Shown one piece after another: positions 32,275 through 41,206 of a DNA stretch of 64,000 bases. A program made the position numbers and the translations under genes. Origin of the DNA: Mucilaginibacter gilvus (GTDB lineage: Bacteria > Bacteroidota > Bacteroidia > Sphingobacteriales > Sphingobacteriaceae); the NCBI RefSeq assembly GCF_004054195.1, contig NZ_SBIW01000008.1:186001-250000 (forward strand), in the 5' to 3' direction. Position 1 is the stretch's first letter; each line of letters starts with the position of its first letter. The notes below the pieces were generated by a model. That model worked only from the letters and a program-made list of their open reading frames with translations, did no database searches and was not told where the DNA came from.

Positions 32275-33873
32275 TTACACCACAAACCCAACTACATCCC
32301 TTAAATAAGCGTCCATCATTTCGATATCTACGATATCGTTCATATACCCGATGTGCATATCGGGTCGAATGATAAGGGCTTTGCGCTGGCCGGGGCGCAC
32401 TTCAAACCTATCCAGCACGTGCTGGTTTTTATCTGATGGCGGCAGGTGGAAAAAGTTGAGCGTAAGGTTATACTTCTGCGTTATCCATTTGGCTAATGTG
32501 AACAGGTAACTTTCCTGAATAATACCGATAGTAATGAGCGTGAAACCGGGCTTGCTGCACCAGGCGTGGATGTCTGTTTTGGTTTGTTTCTTCTCGTCGA
32601 AAATCTCCAGGTATGGGAGCCTGTCGCCGGCCTGTATAATGGCCTGGTAGCCGAGCTGACGGTTCAAGGTACTATTGCGATAACTGATGCCGGTTTGCGA
32701 TACACCTTTAAAAAAGGCCGCACGCATTTTGTCGCTTTTCCCAAAGAATTTAAGCGCAGGCGGCACGATGAAGCGTTTGACAAAATTACTAAACAAACTC
32801 TGCGAGGTAACCATGTTAAATACCTTGTCGGTGCTGTTCAGCAAATCGCGGGCAACAGGCATACGTTCTTCCGCGTAGCTGTTTAATATACCGGGGACAA
32901 ACTGCTTGTTTACTACACCCGCCAGCTTCCAGGCGAGGTTATAGGCATCCTGAAGTCCTGTATTCATGCCCTGTCCGCCAACCGGCGAATGGATATGCGC
33001 GGCATCGCCCACCAAAAAGCATCGGCCATCACTAAATTTTTCGGCCATGCGGTGGTGCAGCTTATAAATGGTGAACCAGTTTACCTTTTCCACGTCCAGC
33101 GGCAGTGCGGTTATTGCGCGCAAATGCGGCAATACATCATCAAATTTTTTTTCTGCGTCATTATCCAATGCTGCAGGCAGGTTGCCTACCACCCGGAAGT
33201 TACTTTCCTCAGGCATCAGAAAAAAACCTGCGAAGCCTTTATTGGATAGAAACAGGTGTACAAAGTCGTCGGTAAAGGAGTTGTTTATTTTAATATCGGC
33301 CAGGTAAAATTTATGCTGGTAAGTATCACCGTTAAACGGAATGCCCAACTGCTTGCGTACTACACTGTGCGCGCCATCGGCACCTACCACATAGCCACAG
33401 TTAACCATTTGGGTGTTGTCTCGGGTTTGGAGTTCCGCCTCAACACCACTCTCCGTTTGCTTTAAGGTAACAAGAGAGGTTTGCCAATAAACCGGGCAAC
33501 AGTTTAGGGTAAGATAATCCAGCAAAACGCGTTCGTTTTTGCTTTGCGGAAACATTAACACATAAGGGTAGGGTGTTTGCCCGGTGCCAGCATTTTGTAA
33601 AGGCAGAGTGGCCATAACCTTGCCTTCGCGGTGCAACATCGCACCGGCAGCTGGCTTGCCTTCCTTTAATACCTGTTCTACAACGCCCATTTGCCGGTAG
33701 ATCTCCAGCGAACGGGCCTGCACTGCCAATGCTTTTGATTGATTGGTTGGGCCCTGCCGGGTATCAATAATGGTAGGGATCACCCCATGCCGCAGCAATT
33801 GGGCAGCCATCATCAGCCCCGAGGGGCCTGCTCCTACTATAAGTACTTCAGTTTGTTTTGGCAGAGCGATCAT
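32275..33873 (-). CDS. FAD-dependent aromatic monooxygenase (PheA/TfdB type)
   Basis: Flavin monooxygenase of the class A type that hydroxylates aromatic compounds with NAD(P)H. The ADP-binding fingerprint is IVGAGPSG (12-19), then GADGAHSVVRKQLGIPF and the flavin motif VGDAAHIHSPVGGQGMNTG. After about residue 400 comes a thioredoxin-like C-terminal domain, as in phenol hydroxylases and TetX-related proteins. Length 532 residues. The substrate cannot be read from the sequence. It begins six bases after the RsmI-like stop, so the two may share a transcript. Confidence 0.86.
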   Translation of the reverse strand: MIALPKQTEVLIVGAGPSGLMMAAQLLRHGVIPTIIDTRQGPTNQSKALAVQARSLEIYRQMGVVEQVLKEGKPAAGAMLHREGKVMATLPLQNAGTGQTPYPYVLMFPQSKNERVLLDYLTLNCCPVYWQTSLVTLKQTESGVEAELQTRDNTQMVNCGYVVGADGAHSVVRKQLGIPFNGDTYQHKFYLADIKINNSFTDDFVHLFLSNKGFAGFFLMPEESNFRVVGNLPAALDNDAEKKFDDVLPHLRAITALPLDVEKVNWFTIYKLHHRMAEKFSDGRCFLVGDAAHIHSPVGGQGMNTGLQDAYNLAWKLAGVVNKQFVPGILNSYAEERMPVARDLLNSTDKVFNMVTSQSLFSNFVKRFIVPPALKFFGKSDKMRAAFFKGVSQTGISYRNSTLNRQLGYQAIIQAGDRLPYLEIFDEKKQTKTDIHAWCSKPGFTLITIGIIQESYLFTLAKWITQKYNLTLNFFHLPPSDKNQHVLDRFEVRPGQRKALIIRPDMHIGYMNDIVDIEMMDAYLRDVVGFVV

Positions 33874-33879
33874 CGTTCG

Positions 33880-34587
33880 TTACGCGTGGAAGAGTAAGAA
33901 AATAGCCGGGCGCTTGCGCAGATCAGGTACTTGTTTTTTCCAGTCGCCTATACTCATGGTTTTTATAAATTCGGTTGATGCTGTAATATCGCAAGCAATG
34001 CAAAGCCTTGTTTGCGGCTTGCAGGCTTTCAGCACATCATCCAGCATACTATCATTACGGAAGGGGGTTTCGATAAATAATTGCGTTTGATTCTTCTCGG
34101 CCAATGCTTCCAGTTCTTTTATTTTTTTGGCGCGTTCCACTTTATCAATGGGGATGTAACCATGAAAGGTGAAGCTTTGTCCGCTAAACCCGGAGGCCAT
34201 CAGCGCTAACAATATAGAGCTTGGGCCTACCAGGGGCACTACTTTGATTCCTTTGCGGTGAGCCTCGGCCACAATGTCCGCGCCCGGGTCGGCAATGCCG
34301 GGGCAGCCCGCTTCGCTCATTAAACCAACATCATTTCCAGCCATTAAACCTGCGAAGAACTCTTTTAAGCCATCGTCGCGCTTGTGCTTGCCATAATCGT
34401 GGATCACCAGTTCGCTTTGCGGCGTTTTTAGTCCGGCCTCTTTTAAAAAGCGGCGGGCGGTTTTCTCGTTCTCTACAATGTACTCTTTTACCACGTTAAT
34501 GGTATCTACAAGGTAGGGGGTAAATGATTTTGCCGATGCGGCATCGGCGAGGGGTACGGGTATTAAAAAAAGCGTTCCTGGTTGCAT
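33880..34587 (-). CDS. SAM-dependent methyltransferase, RsmI/tetrapyrrole-methylase family
   Basis: A 235-residue protein of the RsmI group. RsmI methylates the 2'-O of C1402 in 16S rRNA; Bacteroidota often carry this second, shorter relative. The fold markers are LIPVPLADA at the start (usually TPIGN), then MSEAGCPGIADPGADIV and VVPLVGPSSILLALMASGFSGQSF, the SAM and product-binding regions. The N-terminal TPIGN pattern is changed, so the target may differ from that of RsmI. First gene of a likely pair with the flavin monooxygenase. Confidence 0.8.
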   Translation of the reverse strand: MQPGTLFLIPVPLADAASAKSFTPYLVDTINVVKEYIVENEKTARRFLKEAGLKTPQSELVIHDYGKHKRDDGLKEFFAGLMAGNDVGLMSEAGCPGIADPGADIVAEAHRKGIKVVPLVGPSSILLALMASGFSGQSFTFHGYIPIDKVERAKKIKELEALAEKNQTQLFIETPFRNDSMLDDVLKACKPQTRLCIACDITASTEFIKTMSIGDWKKQVPDLRKRPAIFLLFHA

Positions 34588-34642
34588 TATGCAAATTGAC
34601 GTTTTTTATTTAATTTAAGCTAATTGTAAAACCGTTTAAAAT

Positions 34643-35359
34643 ATGAAATCATTAGGCATCAACTGGTTCATAGAAGGCTCGATAGATTTTGAGCATAAAA
34701 AATACATTTTGCTGGATTACCTGCAGGAAATAAACCGCCACTTTGATAAGAGCAGGCTGTACCCCAACCTTACCGACCTGATATTCCATTACAACAACCT
34801 GCTGGATTTTAAGAATAACAAGAGCGCCCTGCAGCAGGCTTTTCCGCAACGGCTCACCAAAGCGGATATTGATGCCGTGAAACTCACCTACCAGAAAATA
34901 GTACAGGACGATACATCGATGGCAGAGATAGAAAGCATTATTTATTATGCGCTTGCCAAAATGAACCCGGCGATACAAACCGGTAAAGAGATCTACGATT
35001 TTGTGGAAAGCCGACTGAATATCGACCCGATAGGTTTGGTGCCGCTGATGCCTTACCACGGCTATTTTAGCTTGCGGAACGGCAAGGAGCGCACCAATTA
35101 CATCTACGAATACCAGGTAACCATTTTTGAAAATAAGGACGATAAATTCCGTGGCATCAACGTGCAGTTTATTGATACCTACGAGCAAAGCATCACCACA
35201 ACGCCCGAATACATTAAGCTCGACCTGATCCGCCGACACAAACACCTGCCCAACCCTGCGCTGTATTATGTGCAAAGCGACATCACCTTCCCACTGGAGC
35301 AAACTTTATTACCCGTGGCGAAGCGGAGTTTGGTGAAGTATATATCGAACGCGGCTTGA
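34643..35359 (+). CDS. Conserved hypothetical protein
   Basis: A 238-residue cytoplasmic protein without a signal peptide or membrane span. It is divergent from the RsmI-like gene with a 55-base gap. Seen in it: a helical N-terminal half (FEHKKYILLDYLQEINRHFDKSRLYP, then LTKADIDAVKLTYQKIV) and a strand-rich second half around GYFSLRNGKERTNYIYEYQVTIF and DITFPLEQTLLPVAK. I have the impression that this type is shared by related Sphingobacteriales but cannot name a family. No catalytic pattern stands out. Confidence 0.6.
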   Translation: MKSLGINWFIEGSIDFEHKKYILLDYLQEINRHFDKSRLYPNLTDLIFHYNNLLDFKNNKSALQQAFPQRLTKADIDAVKLTYQKIVQDDTSMAEIESIIYYALAKMNPAIQTGKEIYDFVESRLNIDPIGLVPLMPYHGYFSLRNGKERTNYIYEYQVTIFENKDDKFRGINVQFIDTYEQSITTTPEYIKLDLIRRHKHLPNPALYYVQSDITFPLEQTLLPVAKRSLVKYISNAA

Positions 35360-35361
35360 TA

Positions 35362-35396
35362 GAGTAATGAGTTACCGCGCGCAAAACTCATTACTC
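35362..35396. terminator. Perfect inverted repeat between convergent genes
   Basis: GAGTAATGAGTT / AACTCATTACTC, a perfect 12-base stem with an 11-base loop, starting two bases after the upstream stop. It lacks a T-tract. It can act as a weak two-way terminator and also belongs to the short-unit repeat set, since TAATGAG is doubled in the arms and the gap continues with ACAAACTCAAACT. Confidence 0.55.
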
Positions 35397-35412
35397 ATAC
35401 AAACTCAAACTA

Positions 35413-36669
35413 CTACACCAACTTCGCTAACGCGGCCTTCACCCTTGGCAGCAGATCCTTCATATCCTGTAGGGTGCTTGCCCCAACAGATACGCGGAAC
35501 CATGCGCTATCATCGCCTGTGCCAAATGCCGAGAATGGCACCAGGGCTACACCCGCATTTTTAATCAAATAAAAGTTCACATCGGCAGAGTTAGCCAATA
35601 CGTTACCTTCCGGTGTGGTTTTGCCAATATAATCAACCTTAACGGTTAAATAAATGGCACCCATCGGCTCGATAGAATCAATGCTGAAGCCTTCGGCCTT
35701 TAAAGCCTGGAAACCTTCGTGCAGCGTATTTAGACTGGCCTGGATGTTTGTTTTTAAAGTATCGAGGAAGGTATCAACAACGGGTTCGTTCTTTAAATAC
35801 TCCGCCATGGCAACCTGCTCTGCCTTGGGCGACCAGGCACCCATATGGCCAACAATGGCTTTCATGTTGTTAATGATCTCCGCCGGGCCAAAGCCCCAGC
35901 CTACGCGTACGCCGGTTGCTGCAAAGCATTTAGAACCGCCATCTACAAACACCGTGTAATCTTTCAATTCAGGGCGTAAGGTAACCGGGTCGTAATGTTT
36001 GTATTCGCCAAAGGTGAGCTGTGAGTAGATCTGATCGTACAGCAGGTACAATGGTTTTTGATCTGCGGGGCGGCTTTTGTTTTCGGCAATAACCAGGTCG
36101 CAAATCTCTTCCAGGTCCTTTTTACTGAACATGGTGCCGGTTGGGTTCAACGGCGAGCACAGGGCCAGCAAGGTAGCACCTTTTAAATGCGGGCGTAGTT
36201 CATCCGCCGTTGGCATAAAATTATTTTCGGCACGGGTTGGCACAATAAGCTTCTCGGCACCGGTTAGGTCGCAGTAATGGTTATTGTTCCATGATGGTGC
36301 AGGGAATACTACCCAGTCGCCGGGGTCAACCAGCGCTAAATAGGTAGAATAGATGAGCGGGCGCGAGCCGCCGGAGATCAGGATCTCGTTTGCACCGTAC
36401 TCCAAACCCATGCGGTTCTTTAAAAAGCCAGATACGCTTTGGCGAAGGCTCAGCATACCATCCGCAGGCGGGTAATTGGTTTGGTTTTTATTATAGGCAT
36501 CAATAATGCCTTCCTTCAGTTCGGTAGGGATAGGGTAAATATCAGCGTCGAAATCGCCGATAGTAAGGTTGGCTATGTTTTGGCCTTGTTTTTTTAACTC
36601 GTTTATTTCGCCTGCTATTTTTATAATCTCAGAGCCGCTTAAATTTTGCGCTAATACCGATACTTTCAT
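35413..36669 (-). CDS. PLP-dependent aminotransferase, class I/II
   Basis: Aspartate-aminotransferase-fold enzyme, 418 residues. The PLP-binding Lys is in GGSKCFAATGVRVGWGFG. Other fold markers are SGGSRPLIYSTY (phosphate binding region), FPAPSWNNNHYCDLTGA and SPLNPTGTMFSKKDLEEI. The C-terminal Arg that binds the substrate carboxylate lies in AWFRVSVGAS. Length and motifs fit aspartate or aromatic aminotransferases of group I. The exact amino acid is not clear from the sequence. The gene stands alone, convergent with a hypothetical gene. Confidence 0.88.
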   Translation of the reverse strand: MKVSVLAQNLSGSEIIKIAGEINELKKQGQNIANLTIGDFDADIYPIPTELKEGIIDAYNKNQTNYPPADGMLSLRQSVSGFLKNRMGLEYGANEILISGGSRPLIYSTYLALVDPGDWVVFPAPSWNNNHYCDLTGAEKLIVPTRAENNFMPTADELRPHLKGATLLALCSPLNPTGTMFSKKDLEEICDLVIAENKSRPADQKPLYLLYDQIYSQLTFGEYKHYDPVTLRPELKDYTVFVDGGSKCFAATGVRVGWGFGPAEIINNMKAIVGHMGAWSPKAEQVAMAEYLKNEPVVDTFLDTLKTNIQASLNTLHEGFQALKAEGFSIDSIEPMGAIYLTVKVDYIGKTTPEGNVLANSADVNFYLIKNAGVALVPFSAFGTGDDSAWFRVSVGASTLQDMKDLLPRVKAALAKLV

Positions 36670-37173
36670 TATAGATTTTATAAAGTTGCAAATATAGGGT
36701 TAGTTGAGGTAAAAGGTGAAAGGATAAAGGTAAAAGGTTGAGCCTATAGAAGCCTCTCCTAAACGGCGCAGCCCTCATGTAATAATCCTCTCCAAAGGAT
36801 ATAGCCCATCAAAAGGCAGTATATTCAATTTTGTAAGCCCTGCAATGAATCGCTTCAATTTTGCCACCTTTTACTAACCATCAACCATCCTTGCGTGGAA
36901 TTAGGGTTAACAAAAGTTAACACAATTTCAATAAATATTTTGTAAAAAACTGATAATCAATTAGATAAGAAAATGGTGGGTTAACACTTTTTTTTATCAT
37001 TGTGTCACCATAAATCCGAGATCTTTTAATAGGAAACTGCAAAGGAATTTAAGAAACAATGTATTCTAATGGGCTATTGCATTTTGTAGGGCGCCGGGTG
37101 AATCAAAAAAAGACGAAACATCTTTCGATATTCCGTCTTTTTTTGATTCTTGTGTCTTGCAGTCTTGCTTCTA
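36670..37173. other. 504-base gene-free gap with repeats and terminator
   Basis: Between the aminotransferase start and the desaturase stop. 36704-36742 has copies of a unit like AAAGGTAAAAGGTTGA, with a reversed partner near 36860-36890 (CCACCTTTTACTAACCATCAACC). 36749-36803 holds CCTCTCC ... CCTCTCCAAAGGAT, like a worn copy of a CTCTCC-TTTGGAGAG element. GTTAAC-AAAA-GTTAAC is at 36907-36922. The right end is the terminator at 37100-37149. No ORF that I trust. Confidence 0.6.
37100..37149. terminator. Strong bidirectional hairpin downstream of the desaturase
   Basis: GAATCAAAAAAAGACG / CGTCTTTTTTTGATTC, a perfect 16-base stem. The A7/T7 tract lies inside the stem, so it terminates in both directions. 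It serves the desaturase (minus strand) and could end a plus-strand transcript from the gap at 36670-37099. Confidence 0.75.
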
Positions 37174-37908
37174 CTACAAGTATGCCTTTCGGAGCCTGAT
37201 GATCCTGGCCCAGTGCATCAATTTCATTATCGGGTAAACCGGGTCTATCTCAAACCATTTTGCGCCAAAATTTGCATTGTTGGGGCGTTTGTGGTGGTTG
37301 TTCTGGAATAATTCACCAAGCATCAAAAAGTCGAACGGGGTTGTATTTTTTGATTTGTCGTTATTATCAAAGTTTGCGTAACCGTATTTGTGGCCGCACC
37401 AGTTTACGATAGCGCCGTGGATTGGGCCCATCATAAAGTGGATAGGGATCAATAAAAACATCCACCACTGTGTTGCAAAAAATACATAGAAGGCTACATA
37501 TAAGCCGCCGAATATAAGGCGGGATATTATCGAAGAGCCAACATAATCTAAAAACTTCCACTCAGGGTAGTTGCCTTTAAAGCGTTCTTCGGGTTCTTTT
37601 AAACGTTTAATATGGTCGCGGTAGCTTAATACGGTATGCCACATCATTTGGAATACATCCGTAAAAAAGTGAGGTGAATGCGGGTCTTTTTCGGTGTCGC
37701 TGTATGCATGATGCTCGCGGTGCATAATAGCATAAGCCCTTGGGTTTAAAAATGATGAACCCTGGAACACATACGTCATGATATAAAAGGTGCGCTCAAA
37801 AAATATGTTAGTAGTAAACATTTTATGAGAGGCGTACCTGTGCAAGAAGAACGTTTGAAAAAACAGGGATAAAAACCAGTGGGCGAGGAAGAATATTAGT
37901 ATTATCAC
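37174..37908 (-). CDS. Acyl desaturase (delta-9 type, membrane)
   Basis: Membrane diiron desaturase that puts a cis double bond into fatty acyl chains, important for membrane fluidity. The three histidine boxes are clear: HRYASH, HREHH and NNHHKRPN. Hydrophobic helices flank them (LIFFLAHWFLSLFFQTFFL at the start and FYVFFATQWWMFLLIPIHF in the middle). The 244-residue length is that of the short bacterial acyl-CoA/acyl-lipid desaturases. It stands alone. The electron donor and acyl carrier are not known. Confidence 0.9.
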   Translation of the reverse strand: MIILIFFLAHWFLSLFFQTFFLHRYASHKMFTTNIFFERTFYIMTYVFQGSSFLNPRAYAIMHREHHAYSDTEKDPHSPHFFTDVFQMMWHTVLSYRDHIKRLKEPEERFKGNYPEWKFLDYVGSSIISRLIFGGLYVAFYVFFATQWWMFLLIPIHFMMGPIHGAIVNWCGHKYGYANFDNNDKSKNTTPFDFLMLGELFQNNHHKRPNNANFGAKWFEIDPVYPIMKLMHWARIIRLRKAYL

Positions 37909-38010
37909 AAAATTTTAATTAATGTGGGCGTATTATTTATAACGATTACAAATATAACGATTAAATCGTTCTTTTGGTTTTATAATTACATATCCCTGGT
38001 GTTAAATTAA

Positions 38011-38041
38011 AAAGCCGCGCCTTGTTAACAGACGCGGCTTT
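38011..38041. terminator. Terminator downstream of the PA2169-type gene
   Basis: AAAGCCGCG / CGCGGCTTT, a perfect 9-base stem with a 13-base loop. Read on the minus strand it is followed by TT and more A/T, so it ends the PA2169-type gene. Confidence 0.8.
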
Positions 38042-38065
38042 CGGTATGAAAAGAAATGAATTGGC

Positions 38066-38527
38066 TTACGCCTGTGCATCTCTTAAGGCTTTGATACGAT
38101 CGTGCCCTTCGTTAATCGCCTGCTGTTGGGTAGCAATTAACGAACTGTGTTCGGACGATAAGCCGTTATCTGCGGTTAAGGCATCACGATATGCTTTTTT
38201 TATAGCATCCTCGCCGCGTTCGCATTCAGATAAGATGGCTTTACGGTCGTGGCCGCTAAAGGTGGCTTTTACATCCAGCCATGTACGATGGATGGTGCCC
38301 GATACCGAATTGCCGGTTTCTAATTCGCCACCTGTTTGGCCAACTGCTGCGCTTAGCTCCTGTACGTTTTGGCGGCTATCGCTCGCGAATTTTTCGAAAA
38401 CGGCCTTCAGGTCGGCATCGCCTTCGCCCAGGTCTTTAGCCGCGCGGGTGAAACCGTCTATACGGTCGTTATTAATTTCTATCAGGTCATTTAATACTTC
38501 TGCTGATTTTTCTGTGGTAGTTTCCAT
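38066..38527 (-). CDS. PA2169 (DUF2383)-type four-helix-bundle protein
   Basis: A 153-residue helical protein of the PA2169/DUF2383 group, ferritin-like in fold and often induced by stress. The pattern VLNDLIEINNDRIDGFTRAAKDLG begins the bundle. The middle has ENVQELSAAV-like residues (RQNVQELSAAV), and the end has SSEHSSLIATQQQAINEGHDRIKALRD. Members are commonly found in the same genomes as DUF892 proteins, as here (12573-13133). No membrane span or signal. Role unknown. Confidence 0.85.
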   Translation of the reverse strand: METTTEKSAEVLNDLIEINNDRIDGFTRAAKDLGEGDADLKAVFEKFASDSRQNVQELSAAVGQTGGELETGNSVSGTIHRTWLDVKATFSGHDRKAILSECERGEDAIKKAYRDALTADNGLSSEHSSLIATQQQAINEGHDRIKALRDAQA

Positions 38528-38693
38528 AGTGATGTTTTATTGTTTGTTGATAGAGTATATGCAACCACTATGCCATTAATTAATTTCTAATTAAAAAAAT
38601 TGTAAAAAATATCAATAAGTCCTGTATAGCTACAGCGAGAGAAAATAAATTTTAACGAATGTGGAAAAGAAGCCGATGTTTAATGAAACCGGG

Positions 38694-38717
38694 AAACAGA
38701 CAGGCTGTACTGTTTTT
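38694..38717 (+). terminator. Hairpin with T-tract, not assigned to a gene
   Basis: AAACAGACAG / CTGTaCTGTTT hairpin followed by TTTT on the plus strand, in the gap between two minus-strand genes. No plus-strand gene precedes it within 170 bases. It may end a small RNA (38528-38693) or be a weak stop for another transcript. Confidence 0.4.
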
Positions 38718-38731
38718 TACTGCATCAAATA

Positions 38732-39481
38732 TTAATCATTCGTCCGCCGGTTTTTAAGCCAGTAAAAGCCCAGGTTAACGGCGATAATGAGATGATTAAA
38801 AACAGTAGGTATCAGTCCGTAGTGCTTTTTCATAATACGGAAGCGTTCCTGCAGGCTTTGGCGATGTTTTGCTTTTGACATACCTCCAACCAGGTATTTG
38901 GCTACATAGCCATCCACTTTTACTATCGTTTTCGCTTTTTTTGCCGCGCGGATTATCCAGTCGATATCGGCGCTGAGATGGTAAGCCGGGTCATAAGGCC
39001 CCGCGAGTGTCCTGCGGATGTAGATAGCCTGATGGCTTATGCTCATGCCAAACTTAAACCCTTTCCAATTGAATTTTGCAGGGGCTTTATGGCGACGCTG
39101 GCCGAGGCTTTCGCGCCTTGCGTTCAGCATTTCGGTTTCGCCGTAATAAATATCGGCATCATCGGCGGTAGCAAAAACTTTTTCAACCGTATCAGCAGCG
39201 TAAAACTCATCGCCAGAATTCATGAAGATCACGTAATCGCCGGTAGCCAAAGTCAGCCCCTTGTTCATGGCATCGTAAATACCTTTATCGGGTTCGGTGA
39301 TGAGTTTGGCAATGCGGCTTTTATAGGTATTGATGATATCCAATGTGCCGTCCGTGGAGCCGCCGTCTATCACAATATATTCTATAGCTGGATGGGTTTG
39401 GTTAAGTACAGAAAGCAGGGTACGGCCAATATCGGCAACGTTATTATATACTACCGTGATGACAGAGAGGGTTGGTTTCAT
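38732..39481 (-). CDS. Glycosyltransferase, family 2
   Basis: Transfers a sugar from a nucleotide donor, likely in surface polysaccharide synthesis. The GT-A fold opening is LSVITVVYNNVADIGRTLLSV; VIDGGSTDGT is the donor-binding region, and MNSGDEFY carries the DxD-like metal-binding acid. The C-terminal part holds a basic helix and LIIAVNLGFYWLKN, a possible membrane-associated end. 249 residues. It is the last gene of a three-gene unit with the 107-residue protein and the GT4 protein. Confidence 0.88.
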   Translation of the reverse strand: MKPTLSVITVVYNNVADIGRTLLSVLNQTHPAIEYIVIDGGSTDGTLDIINTYKSRIAKLITEPDKGIYDAMNKGLTLATGDYVIFMNSGDEFYAADTVEKVFATADDADIYYGETEMLNARRESLGQRRHKAPAKFNWKGFKFGMSISHQAIYIRRTLAGPYDPAYHLSADIDWIIRAAKKAKTIVKVDGYVAKYLVGGMSKAKHRQSLQERFRIMKKHYGLIPTVFNHLIIAVNLGFYWLKNRRTND

Positions 39482-39500
39482 ACAAAAGCTAAGTTAGTCA

Positions 39501-39824
39501 TCAATCTTTTGGATGGAGTGGTTTATTTATAGCCGGATACTTTTTGTTGTATACAGCTTCAACGCTATCGCCAATATTTAAATTATGATCATGCGCATTG
39601 CCTGTATATTGTTTTCCATTGACTGTAAACGAATACGAGTAAGAAAATCCATGACTAATGGGTTGGTTGCCCATGAAGTTTTTCTCGTCGATAAGCACCG
39701 CTTTTACAATTTGAGGATCATCTCCCCAAAAATTGTCGGTAAAAGAATTTAATGCTACTTTGGTTATGAAATACCCAACCAGTGCGATGGCTAATATAAT
39801 ATAAAACCAATCGCGTGCTTTCAA
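39501..39824 (-). CDS. Small membrane protein in glycosyltransferase operon
   Basis: A 107-residue protein with one N-terminal helix (FYIILAIALVGYFITKVAL), then a soluble domain of strands around HGFSYSYSFTVNGKQYTGNAHDHNLNIGDSVEAVYN. This resembles the DUF3592-like layout (membrane helix plus small beta domain) but lacks the second helix. It overlaps the GT4 gene by four bases (39821-39824) and is 19 bases before the GT2 start, so it is part of the same operon. Function unknown. Confidence 0.6.
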   Translation of the reverse strand: MKARDWFYIILAIALVGYFITKVALNSFTDNFWGDDPQIVKAVLIDEKNFMGNQPISHGFSYSYSFTVNGKQYTGNAHDHNLNIGDSVEAVYNKKYPAINKPLHPKD

Positions 39825-41095
39825 TTAGTCGATTTGTTTAAGATATTGTTATACAGCCTGATGTATTGCCCCGCAACTTTTTCGTTATTAAAATCGCGCA
39901 GTACTTTTTCGCGTGCCGCTTCGGAAAGTATTGCTGGGTCTGCGGCAGTCAACACATAATTAACGCCCGCCGCCAGATTTGCCGACGACTTAAACGCAGC
40001 GAGGTAGCCATTCTGTTGATGGTCTATCATATCCGGGACGCCGCCGGTATCAAAAGCAACTACAGGCGTTCCGCAGCTCATGGCCTCCATAATGGTATTG
40101 GGGAGGTTATCCTCTATTGATGGCAGCAGGAATACATCCGCCAGACTGTAGATCTCCGCGAGATCGCTTGGCGAGCTGATGATATTTAACTGATGTACAG
40201 GGAAGGGTAAGGTGCTGGTATCAAAACGCTTGTTCTTGCCGAAGATCACTATCTCTATATTTTTCGTACCGGGATAATTTTTAAGATAGTCCAGCGATTC
40301 TATTAGGTAGGCCAGTCCTTTGCGCCTGTCGGCAATATTTGCCGCGCCGAACAGGATGATCTTTTTCCCCGCATCGATACCCCATTTCTTCCTTGCTTCA
40401 TCCATTTTTCGCGGCGAAAAAAGTTCGGTATCAATTGGGTTCGGGATGGCCTGTACGCTGGCATTTGCTAAAAGCGTACTTTGCTTTGCTACCTGGCCCA
40501 GCCAGTTGCTGCAGGTTACAAAAGAAATATTTTTGGCGTCGCTCAGCATTTTGCTTTTACGCTGCCAGCCGGTGTGCGAGATATCGTTGGGGTTTGGGTT
40601 CCGTAAAAAATAGCAATTGCCACACTCCATTTCAAAGTGGTTGCAGGTGCCCGCGTAATGGCAGCCCCCGGTAAACACCCACATATCGTGCAGCGTCCAC
40701 ACGATGGGTTTATTTAGCCTGATGAGTTTATCCAGATCATCTATGGAAAGGAAACCGGAGTTTGTCCAGTGGATGTGCAGGATGTCGGCATCCTGTATTA
40801 CAGACTCGTTGCTGATATCGGTACCTGCATTGGCGGTAGAAAAAGCGAAGCGTACACTCCTATCTTTAGCTTTAAAGGCAATAAAGGGCAGGCGTTCGTA
40901 AAAAAAATCGATTTGGGAGTGGAGCTTATCCAGCTTGGTTTTTTCTACCGAATACACGGCCGGCTCGTTTCGGTTCTTGTGTTGCACCACCATGGTCACC
41001 TCCACCTGCTGTAGTTGCAAGGCCTTTAATAAGCGCATGCAGGCTTCGGCGGCACCCCCGCCCGAGTCAGATGTGTTTATTAAAGCAACCTTCAT
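39821..41095 (-). CDS. Glycosyltransferase, family 4
   Basis: GT-B fold glycosyltransferase of 424 residues. The N-terminus VALINTSDSGGGAAEACMRL is the Gly-rich acceptor-domain loop. The C-terminal donor domain has the EX7E motif in SIEDNLPNTIMEAM, then SCGTPVVAFDTGGVPDMI. A Cys-rich insert (FTGGCHYAGTCNHFEMECGNC) lies near residue 150-175, which also occurs in some family members and could bind metal. I choose the ATG at 41095 (MKVALINTS) over the one 12 bases upstream, as it gives the standard start. Confidence 0.88.
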   Translation of the reverse strand: MKVALINTSDSGGGAAEACMRLLKALQLQQVEVTMVVQHKNRNEPAVYSVEKTKLDKLHSQIDFFYERLPFIAFKAKDRSVRFAFSTANAGTDISNESVIQDADILHIHWTNSGFLSIDDLDKLIRLNKPIVWTLHDMWVFTGGCHYAGTCNHFEMECGNCYFLRNPNPNDISHTGWQRKSKMLSDAKNISFVTCSNWLGQVAKQSTLLANASVQAIPNPIDTELFSPRKMDEARKKWGIDAGKKIILFGAANIADRRKGLAYLIESLDYLKNYPGTKNIEIVIFGKNKRFDTSTLPFPVHQLNIISSPSDLAEIYSLADVFLLPSIEDNLPNTIMEAMSCGTPVVAFDTGGVPDMIDHQQNGYLAAFKSSANLAAGVNYVLTAADPAILSEAAREKVLRDFNNEKVAGQYIRLYNNILNKSTN

Positions 41096-41146
41096 AGGCA
41101 ATGTCATTTATCGGGGCAAGTATAATGATACTAAAATTAAAAATTT

Positions 41147-41154
41147 TACTTTTG
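41147..41154 (+). promoter_or_regulatory. -7 promoter box TACTTTTG of the acyltransferase-methyltransferase pair
   Basis: TAnnTTTG match 52 bases before the ATG at 41207, in a short divergent gap with the GT4 gene. Confidence 0.45.
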
Positions 41155-41206
41155 AACGCTTCATCTTTATCAACTCGAAGCATCACAGCAAAATTAAAAG
41201 GCAGGC

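Noticed and set aside
37060..37200. 46-codon ORF with a signal-peptide-like C-terminal half
   Set aside because: It runs through the perfect terminator hairpin and into the desaturase gene on the other strand; the hydrophobic stretch is encoded by the T-tract of the hairpin.
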